Shown here in pieces: positions 49,196-57,371 of a stretch of 64,000 nucleotides of DNA. Made by a program: the position numbers and the translations under genes. Below the pieces are notes generated by a model that was not told the DNA's origin, made no database searches, and was given only the letters and a program-made list of their open reading frames with translations. Positions within the stretch are counted from its first letter, which is position 1, and each line of letters starts with the position of its first letter. The stretch comes from Actinoplanes couchii. GTDB taxonomy: Bacteria; Actinomycetota; Actinomycetes; Mycobacteriales; Micromonosporaceae. Where the stretch lies: assembly GCF_016862075.1 (NCBI RefSeq), contig NZ_BOMG01000032.1, positions 62,001 through 126,000 of the forward strand. The letters are read 5' to 3'.

Positions 49196-50770
49196 TCAGC
49201 GCTGGCGGGCCCGGGACCGGGCTCGGGCGTACTCCAGCAGACCGTCGAGGGCCTCCGCCGTCGACGGCCCGGGATTCACCACACTGGCCCAGCCCTGGAC
49301 CGCGTAGGCCGGGTGGGGCATGAGTGTGTCGGTGGCGGTGAAGTCGATCTCCTCCTGACGGGTGCTGAACTCTTCCGGCCCGTACCCGAAAAGGGTCTTG
49401 AACCTGTCTCTGCCCACCTCGACGTTGACCCGGTAGCGGCCCGGCTCGGACAGACGGGACCGCTGATCGAAATCGGGCACGTCGTGCAGGACGATGGTGG
49501 CGAACGGCCGCATCCGGTCCGCACCGGCAAAGAAGAAACGGTCACCCCAGGTGTAGGGCGGCATCTCGGAGTCGGCGGCGATCGACGTCTCGGTCACCCC
49601 GGGCAGCCCGGCGATCCGGGCCGCGTCGGCGGCGCCCGGACCATGGCCGACGTGCAGGATCGCGTCGGCGCCCGCGGCCAGCGCGCCGGTCAGCGGAAAG
49701 TGCCCGAGCACCTCGGTCCGCCTGTCGTGCAGGTCGCCGGAGGGTGGCGGGAAGATGCCGGTCACCGGGCCCAGGCTTGCCTCGTACGTGCCGGGCTCCG
49801 GCTCGCCGAGACCGGCCGGGCCGCTGGCGCCCAGACTGCCGGCGACGAACACGTACCGTTCGCCGAGCAGCGCGGACACGATCGAACCGGCGCCGGACCA
49901 CTCGGCGGCCATGTCCACCCCCTCCCAGCGGGTCTCCCAGCTGCTCGAACCCCGCTGCAGGTGGGTGTTGTGCGCCCAGACCAGGACCGGGCCGCGATCC
50001 CGCTCGTGGCCGAGGATGTCGAGCAGGTTGCGGGCCATGATCGCGTCCCGGGTGCTGAGCAGACGGCCGATCCGCTCGGACTGAGTGCCCGGGTCGGCCA
50101 TCGCCGCGTGATAGGCCAGCAGGCCGACGGCGGTGGAGGCGTGCACCGCGGCCCGATGCCAGGCGGCCCGCGAAGAGCCTTCGACGAGGCGCGGCGCGTC
50201 GGCGTACAACCGCGTCTGGAGATCCTCCGCCAGGCCGCGCAGCGCGAGGGCCTCCGGTGACCGGCCGGGAGATCGCGACGCGTCGTACATGATCTCCGGC
50301 GCGGTCCACCGGGCCTCGTCACCGGCGGCGCGCAAGGTGTCGAGGTCCGGGTCGACGCCCAGGTAGACGCAGAGTTCCCGCAGGTAGCGGACCGGGCTGG
50401 GGGCGGCCTGGATCTCGGTGGGGGCGTCGAAGCCGTGGAAGGCGATCTGCTCGCCCTCGGGACGGCCGGTGTTGTGGGCGCGCAGCCAGTCGACGAGTTC
50501 GCGGGTGGCCGGGCGGGAGCCCCAGTCGTGGCTGACGCCGGTGGACAGGTCGAGATCGTCGGTGCGGCCCCGGACGTAGTCGTCGACGGCGAGGGCGGCG
50601 ACCCGGTCCGACTCGATGACGATCGACCGGAACCCGTGCCCGGCCAGGGTCTCCAGGATCCGGTTGCGGAGCCGGGCGAACGCCGGTTCGCCGTGGTAGG
50701 GCTCGCCCAGCGCGAGCAGGTGCGGCCGATGCTCGGAGATCAGTGCGGACAGCTCGGTGTCGAATGCCAT
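49196..50770 (-). CDS. erythromycin esterase-like protein fused to a DUF6194 domain
   Basis: A 524-residue fusion. Residues 1-370 resemble EreA-type esterases: HLLALGEPYHGEPAF, FRSIVIESDR, FHGFDAPTE, and VLVWAHNTHLQRGSSSW, covering the conserved His/Glu positions. From about 375 a second domain matches DUF6194: IAGLPGVTETS, TWGDRFFFAG, PFATIVLHDVPDFDQRSRLSEPGRYRVNVEVG, DFTATDTLMPHPAYAVQGWASVVNPG. Macrolide hydrolysis is not assured, because many such proteins have other substrates. ATG 50770 abuts an operator-like repeat shared with the divergent TioE-like gene. Confidence 0.88.
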   Translation of the reverse strand: MAFDTELSALISEHRPHLLALGEPYHGEPAFARLRNRILETLAGHGFRSIVIESDRVAALAVDDYVRGRTDDLDLSTGVSHDWGSRPATRELVDWLRAHNTGRPEGEQIAFHGFDAPTEIQAAPSPVRYLRELCVYLGVDPDLDTLRAAGDEARWTAPEIMYDASRSPGRSPEALALRGLAEDLQTRLYADAPRLVEGSSRAAWHRAAVHASTAVGLLAYHAAMADPGTQSERIGRLLSTRDAIMARNLLDILGHERDRGPVLVWAHNTHLQRGSSSWETRWEGVDMAAEWSGAGSIVSALLGERYVFVAGSLGASGPAGLGEPEPGTYEASLGPVTGIFPPPSGDLHDRRTEVLGHFPLTGALAAGADAILHVGHGPGAADAARIAGLPGVTETSIAADSEMPPYTWGDRFFFAGADRMRPFATIVLHDVPDFDQRSRLSEPGRYRVNVEVGRDRFKTLFGYGPEEFSTRQEEIDFTATDTLMPHPAYAVQGWASVVNPGPSTAEALDGLLEYARARSRARQR

Positions 50771-50790
50771 GACCTCAACCGTATCGTTGA
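50771..50790. promoter_or_regulatory. MerR-type operator candidate between esterase and TioE-like genes
   Basis: TCAAC (50775-50779) and GTTGA (50786-50790) form an inverted repeat in GACCTCAACC-N6-TTGA, directly adjacent to the esterase ATG. The same GACCTCAACC word recurs at 54276. Confidence 0.5.
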
Positions 50791-50798
50791 ACCAGCGT

Positions 50799-51578
50799 GT
50801 GAAACTTTCCTCGCGAAATCCCAGGGAGAGTGCTCTGAAGTCTCAAATCGGGGTTCACCGGCCGGTGGATCTGGCGCGGGCGCACGGGCTGTCCGCGCAG
50901 GCGATCCGCAACTACGAGCAGGCCGGAGTGATCCCGCCGGCGGGGCGCACCGAAAGCGGTTACCGGGTCTACACCGACGATCATGCGCATGCGTTGTCCG
51001 CCTACCTCGGGCTGCTGCCGGGCTTCGGCTATGCGGCCGCTGGAACGATCATGCGAGCCGTGCTCCGGGATGATCTCGACGGCGGGCTGGCGGTGATCAC
51101 CGCGGCCCACGTCCGACTGCAGCGCGACCGGGAGACGGTGACCCGGGTGGCGGCCGCGGCTCACGCGCTGGCCGCATCCGAAAGATCCGAAAAATCCGAA
51201 AAGCCAATTGCCGTCGGTACGCTGGCCCACCGGCTCGACGTCACCCCGGCCACTCTGCGCAAGTGGGAACGCGCCGGCATCCTCACCCCGGCCCGCGCGA
51301 ACAAGGCCCGCGTCTACTCCCCCGACGACGTCCGCGACGCCGAGCTGGCCCATCTGCTGCGCCGTGGCGGTTACCGGCTGGACCACATCGCGACCGTCAT
51401 CGAACAGGTCCGGGCCGCCGGTGGCCCCGGTCCGCTGGCCGCGTCGATCGACCAGTGGCGGGACCGGATCACCGCACGCGGCCGGGCCATGCTCACCGGC
51501 GCCGCCCGGCTGTCGGACTTCCTGGAAACACGCGCCGCCCCGCCCGTGGGGGATACGGGCGGGGCGGCGGGCCTGTGA
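50799..51578 (+). CDS. TioE-like regulator with two MerR-type HTH domains
   Basis: A 259-residue protein. HTH 1 (about 20-65) reads RPVDLARAHGLSAQAIRNYEQAGVIPPAGRTESGYRVYT. HTH 2 (about 137-205) reads AVGTLAHRLDVTPATLRKWERAGILTPARANKARVYSPDDVRDAELAHLLRRGGY. A variable linker lies between. Tandem MerR domains with the RPVDLAR start match TioE-type regulators. The GTG 50799 start is uncertain because no Shine-Dalgarno is seen; initiation further in, near 50835, is possible. Probably autoregulates and controls the divergent esterase fusion. Confidence 0.85.
   Translation: MKLSSRNPRESALKSQIGVHRPVDLARAHGLSAQAIRNYEQAGVIPPAGRTESGYRVYTDDHAHALSAYLGLLPGFGYAAAGTIMRAVLRDDLDGGLAVITAAHVRLQRDRETVTRVAAAAHALAASERSEKSEKPIAVGTLAHRLDVTPATLRKWERAGILTPARANKARVYSPDDVRDAELAHLLRRGGYRLDHIATVIEQVRAAGGPGPLAASIDQWRDRITARGRAMLTGAARLSDFLETRAAPPVGDTGGAAGL
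51534..51568. terminator. bidirectional stem-loop inside the TioE-like gene end
   Basis: Perfect 14-base arms (51534-51547 and 51555-51568) with a 7-base loop. It lies within the last codons of the TioE-like gene and 14 bases beyond the convergent PRC-barrel stop at 51582. Confidence 0.82.
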
Positions 51579-51581
51579 TGA

Positions 51582-52022
51582 TCAGCGAGGGAAGTCGCGG
51601 TAACTACCGGTGTAGTAGTCACCCACCTGCTGACGGTATTCCGAGGTCTCGAAGGTCTCCTTGTCGTACTCCGGAGACTCCTTGATCTGGTCCTTCGTAC
51701 GGTCGACGTAGACCTTCTTCTCGGAGTGGTCGAACGTCTGGACCGTGCCGGCCGGGAGGAGGACCTTCCGTCCGAAGATCCACGGCCCGGTGTCGACGAC
51801 GAGGAACGAGTCGCCGACGTCGTGGCTGGCCTTGTCGATCGAGCCGATGTGACCATCGGTGGCCTCGACCTTGTAGCCGACCAGGTCCACACCGGCCAGA
51901 TCAGTGCCGGTCCGGTCCACGCCGGTCGTGCCGTACTCGTCGGTGCTCTCCGCCGTCACCGGGTCACTGCCCTGGTTCGACGGTTCGCGCCATGCCCACG
52001 GGGTGAACGGCGTCGGTTGCAT
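51582..52022 (-). CDS. PRC-barrel domain protein
   Basis: A 146-residue soluble protein with a PRC-barrel (about 45-110): LAGVDLVGYKVEATDGHIGSIDKASHDVGDSFLVVDTG, PWIFGRKVLLPAGTVQTFDHSEKKVYVDRTKDQIKESP. The tail is rich in Tyr/Glu/Asp (EYDKETFETSEYRQQVGDYYTGSY). Such stand-alone PRC-barrel proteins are common in actinobacteria and linked to stress or surface adaptation. ATG 52022 has GAGGAG 6 bases upstream. Confidence 0.9.
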   Translation of the reverse strand: MQPTPFTPWAWREPSNQGSDPVTAESTDEYGTTGVDRTGTDLAGVDLVGYKVEATDGHIGSIDKASHDVGDSFLVVDTGPWIFGRKVLLPAGTVQTFDHSEKKVYVDRTKDQIKESPEYDKETFETSEYRQQVGDYYTGSYRDFPR

Positions 52023-52096
52023 AACGGTCTCCTCAAATAGTTGACTTGTCCGTCGAACAATCGGTTACCCGGTCTCCCCGTGGGCTAACCAAACTT

Positions 52097-53029
52097 CTAC
52101 CGATTGATGTCCCCACCGGACAGTGCGCCCAGCTCAGCGCGGTCCGGCAGACCTTCGCAGTCACCCGGGACGGTGACCGCGAACGCTCCCGCGGCGATCG
52201 CCGTGCGCAGCCGCTGCCCGGCGTCCACACCGGCCAGACGGTCGGCGAGATAACCGGCCACGAAGGCGTCCCCGGCGCCGACCGGGTCGACCGCCGTCAC
52301 CGGCAGCGCGGGCACCTCGTGCCGGGCGCCGTCGATCAGGGCGACACAACCGCGCGCGCCGTCCTTGACGATCACCTCGGACGGGCCCAGCCCGGCCAGA
52401 CCGTCCACCGGGTCCTTCGAATCCACGAAGATCGCCGCCTCGTCCGGGCCGGCGAAGACCACGTCGGCCCGGCTCACCAGATCGCGCAGAACCGGGGCCG
52501 CGTCGGTGCGGGACCACAGCTTGCTCCGGTAGTTGACGTCCACCGACACCGGCACCCCGGCGGCGCGGGCCTCCTCCACCGCCGAGAAGACGGCCGCCCG
52601 GCAGGAGGCGCTGAGGGCCGGGGTGATGCCGGTGACGTGCACGATCCCGGCCGCGCGGATCTCGTCGGCCGGGAGGTCGTCCGGGCCGAGACGGGAACCG
52701 GCGCTGCCGGCCCGGTGGTAGTCGGCCTGGATGAACTGGGCCGACCGCTGGTAACGGATCATCAGACCGGTGTGGGCGGTATCGGTCACCTTGATCACCC
52801 GTACCCCGGCGGCAGTGAGTCTGGTGGTGATCAGACCGCCGGCCGCGTCGGGACCGAGACGCCCGGCCCACGTCGCGGAACCGCCCAGCCGGGCCACGCC
52901 GATCGCGACGTTGCTCTCCGCGCCCGCGACGCCGAGGGTGAAACCGCGGGCGTGCTCGACCGGGCCGATCCCGTCCGCGACGAAGATCCCCATCGACTCG
53001 CCGAAGGTGAAGAGGCCGGACCGGCTCAT
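52097..53029 (-). CDS. PfkB-family 2-keto-3-deoxygluconate kinase-like sugar kinase
   Basis: A 310-residue ribokinase-fold kinase. Substrate-side segments are TFGESMGIFV, GVAGAESNVAIGVARLG and VSVDVNYRSKLWS; the anion-hole/catalytic motif is VDPVGAGDAFVAGYLADRLAG with catalytic Asp in GAGD. The overlap (ATGA) with KDPG aldolase identifies the likely substrate as 2-keto-3-deoxygluconate, giving KDPG. Role: uronate/gluconate catabolism in the cytoplasm. Confidence 0.88.
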   Translation of the reverse strand: MSRSGLFTFGESMGIFVADGIGPVEHARGFTLGVAGAESNVAIGVARLGGSATWAGRLGPDAAGGLITTRLTAAGVRVIKVTDTAHTGLMIRYQRSAQFIQADYHRAGSAGSRLGPDDLPADEIRAAGIVHVTGITPALSASCRAAVFSAVEEARAAGVPVSVDVNYRSKLWSRTDAAPVLRDLVSRADVVFAGPDEAAIFVDSKDPVDGLAGLGPSEVIVKDGARGCVALIDGARHEVPALPVTAVDPVGAGDAFVAGYLADRLAGVDAGQRLRTAIAAGAFAVTVPGDCEGLPDRAELGALSGGDINR

Positions 53030-53664
53030 GACCGGGCGAACCGGACGGCGTCCACCGCGTGCCGGGCCCGGGCGGCCAGCGCGGTGAGGCTGCCGCCGGT
53101 GGCCGCGTCACCGACCAGCGGGCTGCCGACACCGACCGCGACGGCACCCGCGACCAGCCATTTCGAGATGTCCTCCAGGCCGATGCCACCGGTCGGCATG
53201 ATCCGCACGTCCGGCAGCGGAGCCCTGAGGTCCTTGAGGTACGCCGGACCCAGCCCGCCCGCCGGGAACAGCTTGATCAGCGGGGCGCCGGCCCGGTGCG
53301 CCGCGTGCACCTCGGTCGGGCTGAACGCGCCCGGGTAGTACGGCACCGGCTGCGGGCCGAGGCCGCTGACCGGCGACACCAGGAAGGCGGCGCCGGCGTC
53401 GACGGCGGCTTTCGCGTCGTCCTCGGTGAGCACGGTGCCCGCGCCGACCAGCACCGAGCCGGACAGTTGCCGCCGCAGGCCGGAGATCGCCTCCAGGGCG
53501 CCCTGCGAGGTGAGAGTGACCTCCATCGCGGTGATCCCGGCGGCGACCAGGACGTCGGCGACCGCGGCGAACCCGTCGGAGGTGGGTGCGCGGAGGACAG
53601 CGACGATGCCACTGTCGGAGATGGCGGCGGAGACAGGATCGAGGGAAGTGAGTTGATCGGTCAC
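53026..53664 (-). CDS. eda: KDPG/KHG aldolase
   Basis: A 212-residue class I aldolase. Arg25 (VAVLRA), Glu48 (MEVTLTSQGA), the GAGTVL loop and Schiff-base Lys131 (PLIKLFPAGGLG) are all present, followed by the phosphate-binding PTGGIGLEDISKWL. It cleaves 2-keto-3-deoxy-6-phosphogluconate to pyruvate and glyceraldehyde-3-phosphate. It overlaps the kinase gene downstream, together completing the last steps of pectin-derived KDG use; the pectate lyase lies at 45.9-46.7 kb. Confidence 0.92.
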   Translation of the reverse strand: MTDQLTSLDPVSAAISDSGIVAVLRAPTSDGFAAVADVLVAAGITAMEVTLTSQGALEAISGLRRQLSGSVLVGAGTVLTEDDAKAAVDAGAAFLVSPVSGLGPQPVPYYPGAFSPTEVHAAHRAGAPLIKLFPAGGLGPAYLKDLRAPLPDVRIMPTGGIGLEDISKWLVAGAVAVGVGSPLVGDAATGGSLTALAARARHAVDAVRFARS

Positions 53665-53681
53665 CCCGTCGATCCTGCCCT

Positions 53682-54221
53682 CTAGTTCTCGAGTTGCCTA
53701 CGGCTGCCGTTCAGCGAGGGCTGTGACTTCGGTGGGGTGTCCATGATCCCCAGTTCGTCCCGGACTGCCGCCTCGAACTGCTGCATCACCAGCGGCACCT
53801 GGGCGAGCAGCTCCCGGAAGTGGGTCTGCGGCTGCACACCGACCACGCCGGCCGGGTTCATCTCGCCGTGCAGGCGCTCCAGCTGCAGGTGCACCGCCAG
53901 GGCGGCACTGCGCACCGGGCCGGAGGCGAGCAGGCGCACCGGCATCAGCGCCGGGCCGATCTGGTCGACGTAGTTCAGGGCGGTCGGCGGCTTCTCACCG
54001 GCGTCGAAGGTCACCCGCAGACGGTGCGTGGCATGTTCGAAAGCGGCCAGCAGCCGGGTGTACGCCTCCTTGCGTTCGTCATACCACCGCCGGTCGCGGA
54101 TTGTCCGGTTGAGTAGTTCACTGTTACGGGCGAAGACCAGGTGCGCCGCCAAGGCGCCGGCGAGTGCGAACACCACCGCCACCAGGGGCAGTCCCCACCA
54201 CGGGATCTGAGACACCCGCAT
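53682..54221 (-). CDS. single-pass membrane protein, unrecognised
   Basis: A 179-residue protein with one N-terminal TM helix (about 9-29, LPLVAVVFALAGALAAHLVF) and a long cytoplasmic helical domain (RTIRDRRWYDERKEAYTRLLAAFEHATHRLRV ... ALAVHLQLERLHGEM ... HFRELLAQVPLVMQQFEAAVRDELGI). The WYDERKEAYTRLLAA pattern recurs in many actinobacterial membrane proteins of unknown role. ATG 54221 is chosen at the first hydrophobic block. It precedes the aldolase gene by 17 bases, so it may lead that transcript. Confidence 0.72.
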   Translation of the reverse strand: MRVSQIPWWGLPLVAVVFALAGALAAHLVFARNSELLNRTIRDRRWYDERKEAYTRLLAAFEHATHRLRVTFDAGEKPPTALNYVDQIGPALMPVRLLASGPVRSAALAVHLQLERLHGEMNPAGVVGVQPQTHFRELLAQVPLVMQQFEAAVRDELGIMDTPPKSQPSLNGSRRQLEN

Positions 54222-54275
54222 ACCGTATCGAGCCGTCCGCGGGCGGGCTGTCAACAGCTCCCCCTTCGAGTGCTT

Positions 54276-54293
54276 GACCTCAACCTTTCTTGA
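54276..54293. promoter_or_regulatory. candidate MerR-type promoter/operator of the oxidoreductase gene
   Basis: GACCTCAACC (54276-54285) followed by TTGA (54290-54293), overlapping TTGACC and TTGACA hexamers. GACCTCAACC-N-TTGA is shared with 50771-50790 in front of the TioE-like gene. Confidence 0.45.
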
Positions 54294-54310
54294 CATTCGA
54301 GACTTCGGTC

Positions 54311-55207
54311 ATGAGAGCCGCCGTGTTCGAGAGCTACGGTCCGCCGGACGTCCTGCACCTCACCGACCTGCCCGATCCGGTGCCCGGGCCCGGCGAGGTG
54401 CTGGTCCGGGTGCATGCCGCCGGGGTTCAGCCGTTCGACGTCGCGGTCCGGCAGGGCCGCATGCCGTGGGTCGAGGCGTCCTTCCCGCAACAGATCGGGC
54501 AGGAGTACGCCGGGGTGGTCGAAGCCCTGGGCGAGGGTGTCACCGGCCTCACGATCGGTGCTCCGGTGCTGGGCTCGACGATGCTGAACGGCGCCGCCGA
54601 GCTGCTGACGGCGCCCGCAGGAAACGTCGTCGCCAAGCCCGCCGAGCTGGACTTCCCGACCGCGGCGGCCCTGGTCGCCGCGGCGCAGACGGCGTCCGGC
54701 GCGCTGGCCGAGCTGGCGGTGAGCGCCGGGGACGTGCTGCTGATCCACGCCGGGGCGGGCAGTGTCGGCACCGTCGCCGCGCAGCTCGCGGGTGTCCCGG
54801 TGATCGGCACCGCCAGCCCGCGCAACCACGACCATCTGCGGAGCCTGGGGATGGTCCCGGTGGAGTACGGGCCGGACCTGGTGGCGAACGTGCGTGCCAC
54901 CGGACTGCGGCCGACGGTGGCCCTGGACGCCGCCGGCGGGGAGGCCATCGCCCAGTCGGTCGCCCTCGGCATCGCCCCGGAGCGGATCGGCACGATCGTC
55001 GACGACAAGGCCGCCGCCGAGCACGGCGCCGCCGTGGTCCGGGCCGGCCGGTCCCCGCAGCGGCTCGCCGCGGTGGTCGCCCGGGCCGCCGCCGGTGGGA
55101 TCCGGATGCGGGTCCGCCCGTTCCCGCTGGACCGGATCGCCGAGGCGCACGCCGAGGTGGAGTCCCGCCATAGCCGGGGAAAAGTGGTCCTGATGATCAG
55201 CGAGTGA
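54311..55207 (+). CDS. zinc-independent NADP-dependent quinone oxidoreductase-like MDR protein
   Basis: A 298-residue medium-chain dehydrogenase/reductase: AAVFESYGPPDVLHLTDLPDPVPGPGEVLVRVHAAGVQPFDVAVRQG, IGQEYAGVVEALGEGV, then the Rossmann region LLIHAGAGSVGTVAAQLAG. Zinc ligands of alcohol dehydrogenases are lacking, which fits the quinone oxidoreductase group. ATG 54311 is used. It overlaps the convergent GntR-TetR gene by 11 bases and is probably controlled through the MerR-type element upstream. Confidence 0.9.
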   Translation: MRAAVFESYGPPDVLHLTDLPDPVPGPGEVLVRVHAAGVQPFDVAVRQGRMPWVEASFPQQIGQEYAGVVEALGEGVTGLTIGAPVLGSTMLNGAAELLTAPAGNVVAKPAELDFPTAAALVAAAQTASGALAELAVSAGDVLLIHAGAGSVGTVAAQLAGVPVIGTASPRNHDHLRSLGMVPVEYGPDLVANVRATGLRPTVALDAAGGEAIAQSVALGIAPERIGTIVDDKAAAEHGAAVVRAGRSPQRLAAVVARAAAGGIRMRVRPFPLDRIAEAHAEVESRHSRGKVVLMISE

Positions 55208-56081
55208 TCCAGACCGTCAGGCCGTCCAGGAAGCGGGCCAGGCCGAACTCGAACAGGACGTTCAGGTCGAAGTCGAAGTCCAGATCGCCGCCGAACAGCT
55301 GCTGGTAGTGCGGCGCCGGGTTCTGCGCGGCGAACCTGGCGAACGCACCGGCCTGCCGCTCCATCCACTCGTCGTCGGTGATCCCGGTGTCCCGGACCGC
55401 GAGCGCCTCCGGCTCCAGGCCGCTGGCCACCCCGCGGACGAAACTGAAGAGCAGCACCTGCACCAGCATCCGGTCGGTGACGCCGAGCCCGGTCGGCCCC
55501 AGCGCGCCCATCAGCCACTCGCCGAGACGCAGCGCGTTGGGCGCCGGCTGCGGCCGGGTCACCGACATCGACGGCCCGAGCCACGGGTGCCGCTGGAAGA
55601 CCTCCCACAGGGCGCGGGCGCACCGGTCCAGGTCGGTGCGCCAGTCGCCGGAGTACCGGGCCGGCACCCGCAGGTCGCCGAGCGCCGCGTCGATCATGGC
55701 GAGGACAAGGTCGTCCCGGCTGGGCACGTGCCGGTAGAGGGACATGGTGGCGACGTTCAGCCCGGCGGCGATCCGGCGCATCGAGACGTCGGCGATCCCG
55801 TCCCGGGCGGCGATGGTGATGGCCTCGGCGACGATGCGGTCCAGCCCGAGGTCGGTCTCCCGGGGCGGGACCGGTCCGGCCACCACGGTTCCGACGCCGG
55901 GGCGGGCGGTGGTCAGCCCCTCCTCGCGCAGGGCGGCGTGCGCCTTGGTGGCGGTGGCGATCGCGACACCCCACTCGCGGGTGATGGCGCGGGCCGACGG
56001 CACCCGGTCGCCGGGCCGTAGCTCGCCGGACTCGATGCGGTGGCGGATGGCGGTGACGATCTGCCGGTACGGCGCCTCCAC
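55197..56081 (-). CDS. GntR-TetR hybrid transcriptional regulator
   Basis: A 294-residue regulator with two DNA-binding modules. A GntR winged helix is at 1-68 (PYRQIVTAIRHRIESGELRPGDRVPSARAITREWGVAIATATKAHAALREEG). A TetR HTH follows at about 75-125 (IVAEAITIAARDGIADVSMRRIAAGLNVATMSLYRHVPSRDDLVLAM), then a TetR C-terminal ligand domain. GTG 56081 is used. It is divergent from the FAD monooxygenase gene, with TAGTAC repeats and a palindrome in the 102-base gap, suggesting it represses that gene and itself. Confidence 0.92.
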   Translation of the reverse strand: MEAPYRQIVTAIRHRIESGELRPGDRVPSARAITREWGVAIATATKAHAALREEGLTTARPGVGTVVAGPVPPRETDLGLDRIVAEAITIAARDGIADVSMRRIAAGLNVATMSLYRHVPSRDDLVLAMIDAALGDLRVPARYSGDWRTDLDRCARALWEVFQRHPWLGPSMSVTRPQPAPNALRLGEWLMGALGPTGLGVTDRMLVQVLLFSFVRGVASGLEPEALAVRDTGITDDEWMERQAGAFARFAAQNPAPHYQQLFGGDLDFDFDLNVLFEFGLARFLDGLTVWITR

Positions 56082-56083
56082 GG

Positions 56084-56168
56084 TAGTACACCTGCCTTCC
56101 CGTACTAGTGCGGTTTGCCCTTTTCAGCAACGCTTTCTAGCGTCTAGTACATCGATGTACAGGGTACG
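56084..56168. promoter_or_regulatory. TAGTAC/GTACTA operator cluster and 14-base palindrome
   Basis: TAGTAC at 56084-56089, its complement GTACTA at 56102-56107, TAGTAC at 56145-56150 and the perfect palindrome GTACATCGATGTAC at 56147-56160, with a further GTAC at 56165. All lie between the divergent GntR-TetR and monooxygenase genes. Confidence 0.7.
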
Positions 56169-56183
56169 CAGGAGGGTGGGGAG

Positions 56184-57371
56184 ATGCGTGTACTGATTTC
56201 CGGGGCCGGGATCGCCGGACCCGCGCTGGCGTTCTGGCTGCACCGGGCCGGCGCCGAGGTGACGGTGGTCGAGCGGGCCCGCGCACCGCGGCCGGGCGGG
56301 CACGCGGTCGACATCCGCGGGACGGCCGCGCGGACCGTGGTCGGGCGGATGGGGCTGCGCGAGCCGATCCGCGCCCACCAGGTCGACGAGCGGGGGTTCG
56401 CCATGGTGGACCGCGCCGGGCGGCGGCTCGCCGAGGTCCCGGCGACCGCGTTCGGCGGGGAGGGCATCGTCGCCGAGATCGAGATCGCCCGTGGTGACCT
56501 GGCCCGGGTCCTGCTGGACGCCACCGAGGGGGTCGGCTACCGGTTCGGTGACCGGATCACCGCGATCGACGGCGGCCGGGTGACGTTCGCGAGCGGCGAC
56601 GCCGGTGAGTACGACGTGATCGTCGGCGCCGACGGGGTGCACTCGGCGACCCGGCGGCTGGTGTTCGGCCCGGACCAGCGGTTCGTCCGCTACCTGGGCG
56701 GCTACACGTCCTATTTCACCGTGCCCGATCCCGGCGATCTGGACCACTGGATGCTGATGCACAACGCCACCGGCGGCCGGGTCGCGATGATCCGCCCGGA
56801 GACCGGCGGCACCGCCAAGGCCTCGCTCTCCTTCATGCACCCGGACCCGGGTTTCGACCGGCTGTCCCGCCCGGACGCCGAGCGGGTGATCACCGATCGG
56901 CTGGCCGGGGCCGGGTGGCGGGTGCCGGAGCTGCTGGCCGCGATGCCGTCGGCGGGTGACTTCTACTTCGACTCGGTCAACCAGGTTCGGGTGGACCGCT
57001 GGTGGTCCGGCCGGGTGGTCCTGCTCGGCGACGCCGGCTGGTGCGGGTCACCGCTGGCTGGGCAGGGCACCAGCATGAGCCTGGTCGGGGCGTACGTCCT
57101 CGCCGGTGAGCTGGCCGCGGCCGGTGATCCGGAGCAGGCGTTCGCGGCCTACCAGCGGGAGATGGCCGATTATGTGCGGAGCGGTCTCGAACTGCCGCCC
57201 GGCGGGATGCGGATGCTCGCGCCCCGGTCCCGGGCCGGGATCGGGCTGCGGGTGCTGTCGGCGCGGATGATGACCCGCTGGCCGGCCCGGCAGATCATGG
57301 CGAAGCAGTTCACCAAGGGTGAGCGGATCACCCTGCGCGACTATCCGGCGCTTGCCGTTCAGCGCAGGTAG
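56184..57371 (+). CDS. FAD-dependent aromatic-type monooxygenase
   Basis: A 395-residue flavoprotein of the p-hydroxybenzoate hydroxylase fold. The N-terminal dinucleotide site is ISGAGIAGPALAFWLHRAG, the DG motif is VIVGADGVHSATRR, and the GD motif is VVLLGDAGWCGSPLAGQGTSMSLVGAYVLAGEL. TetX-like and secondary-metabolite-modifying enzymes share this architecture; the substrate may be a drug or aromatic inducer recognised by the divergent regulator. ATG 56184 has GGTGGGGAG upstream. The 3' end overlaps the convergent amidase by 13 bases. Confidence 0.92.
   Translation: MRVLISGAGIAGPALAFWLHRAGAEVTVVERARAPRPGGHAVDIRGTAARTVVGRMGLREPIRAHQVDERGFAMVDRAGRRLAEVPATAFGGEGIVAEIEIARGDLARVLLDATEGVGYRFGDRITAIDGGRVTFASGDAGEYDVIVGADGVHSATRRLVFGPDQRFVRYLGGYTSYFTVPDPGDLDHWMLMHNATGGRVAMIRPETGGTAKASLSFMHPDPGFDRLSRPDAERVITDRLAGAGWRVPELLAAMPSAGDFYFDSVNQVRVDRWWSGRVVLLGDAGWCGSPLAGQGTSMSLVGAYVLAGELAAAGDPEQAFAAYQREMADYVRSGLELPPGGMRMLAPRSRAGIGLRVLSARMMTRWPARQIMAKQFTKGERITLRDYPALAVQRR

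Noticed and set aside
49196-50770. Macrolide resistance gene
   Set aside because: The EreA-like domain alone does not establish macrolide esterase activity, and the DUF6194 fusion is unlike classical Ere enzymes.
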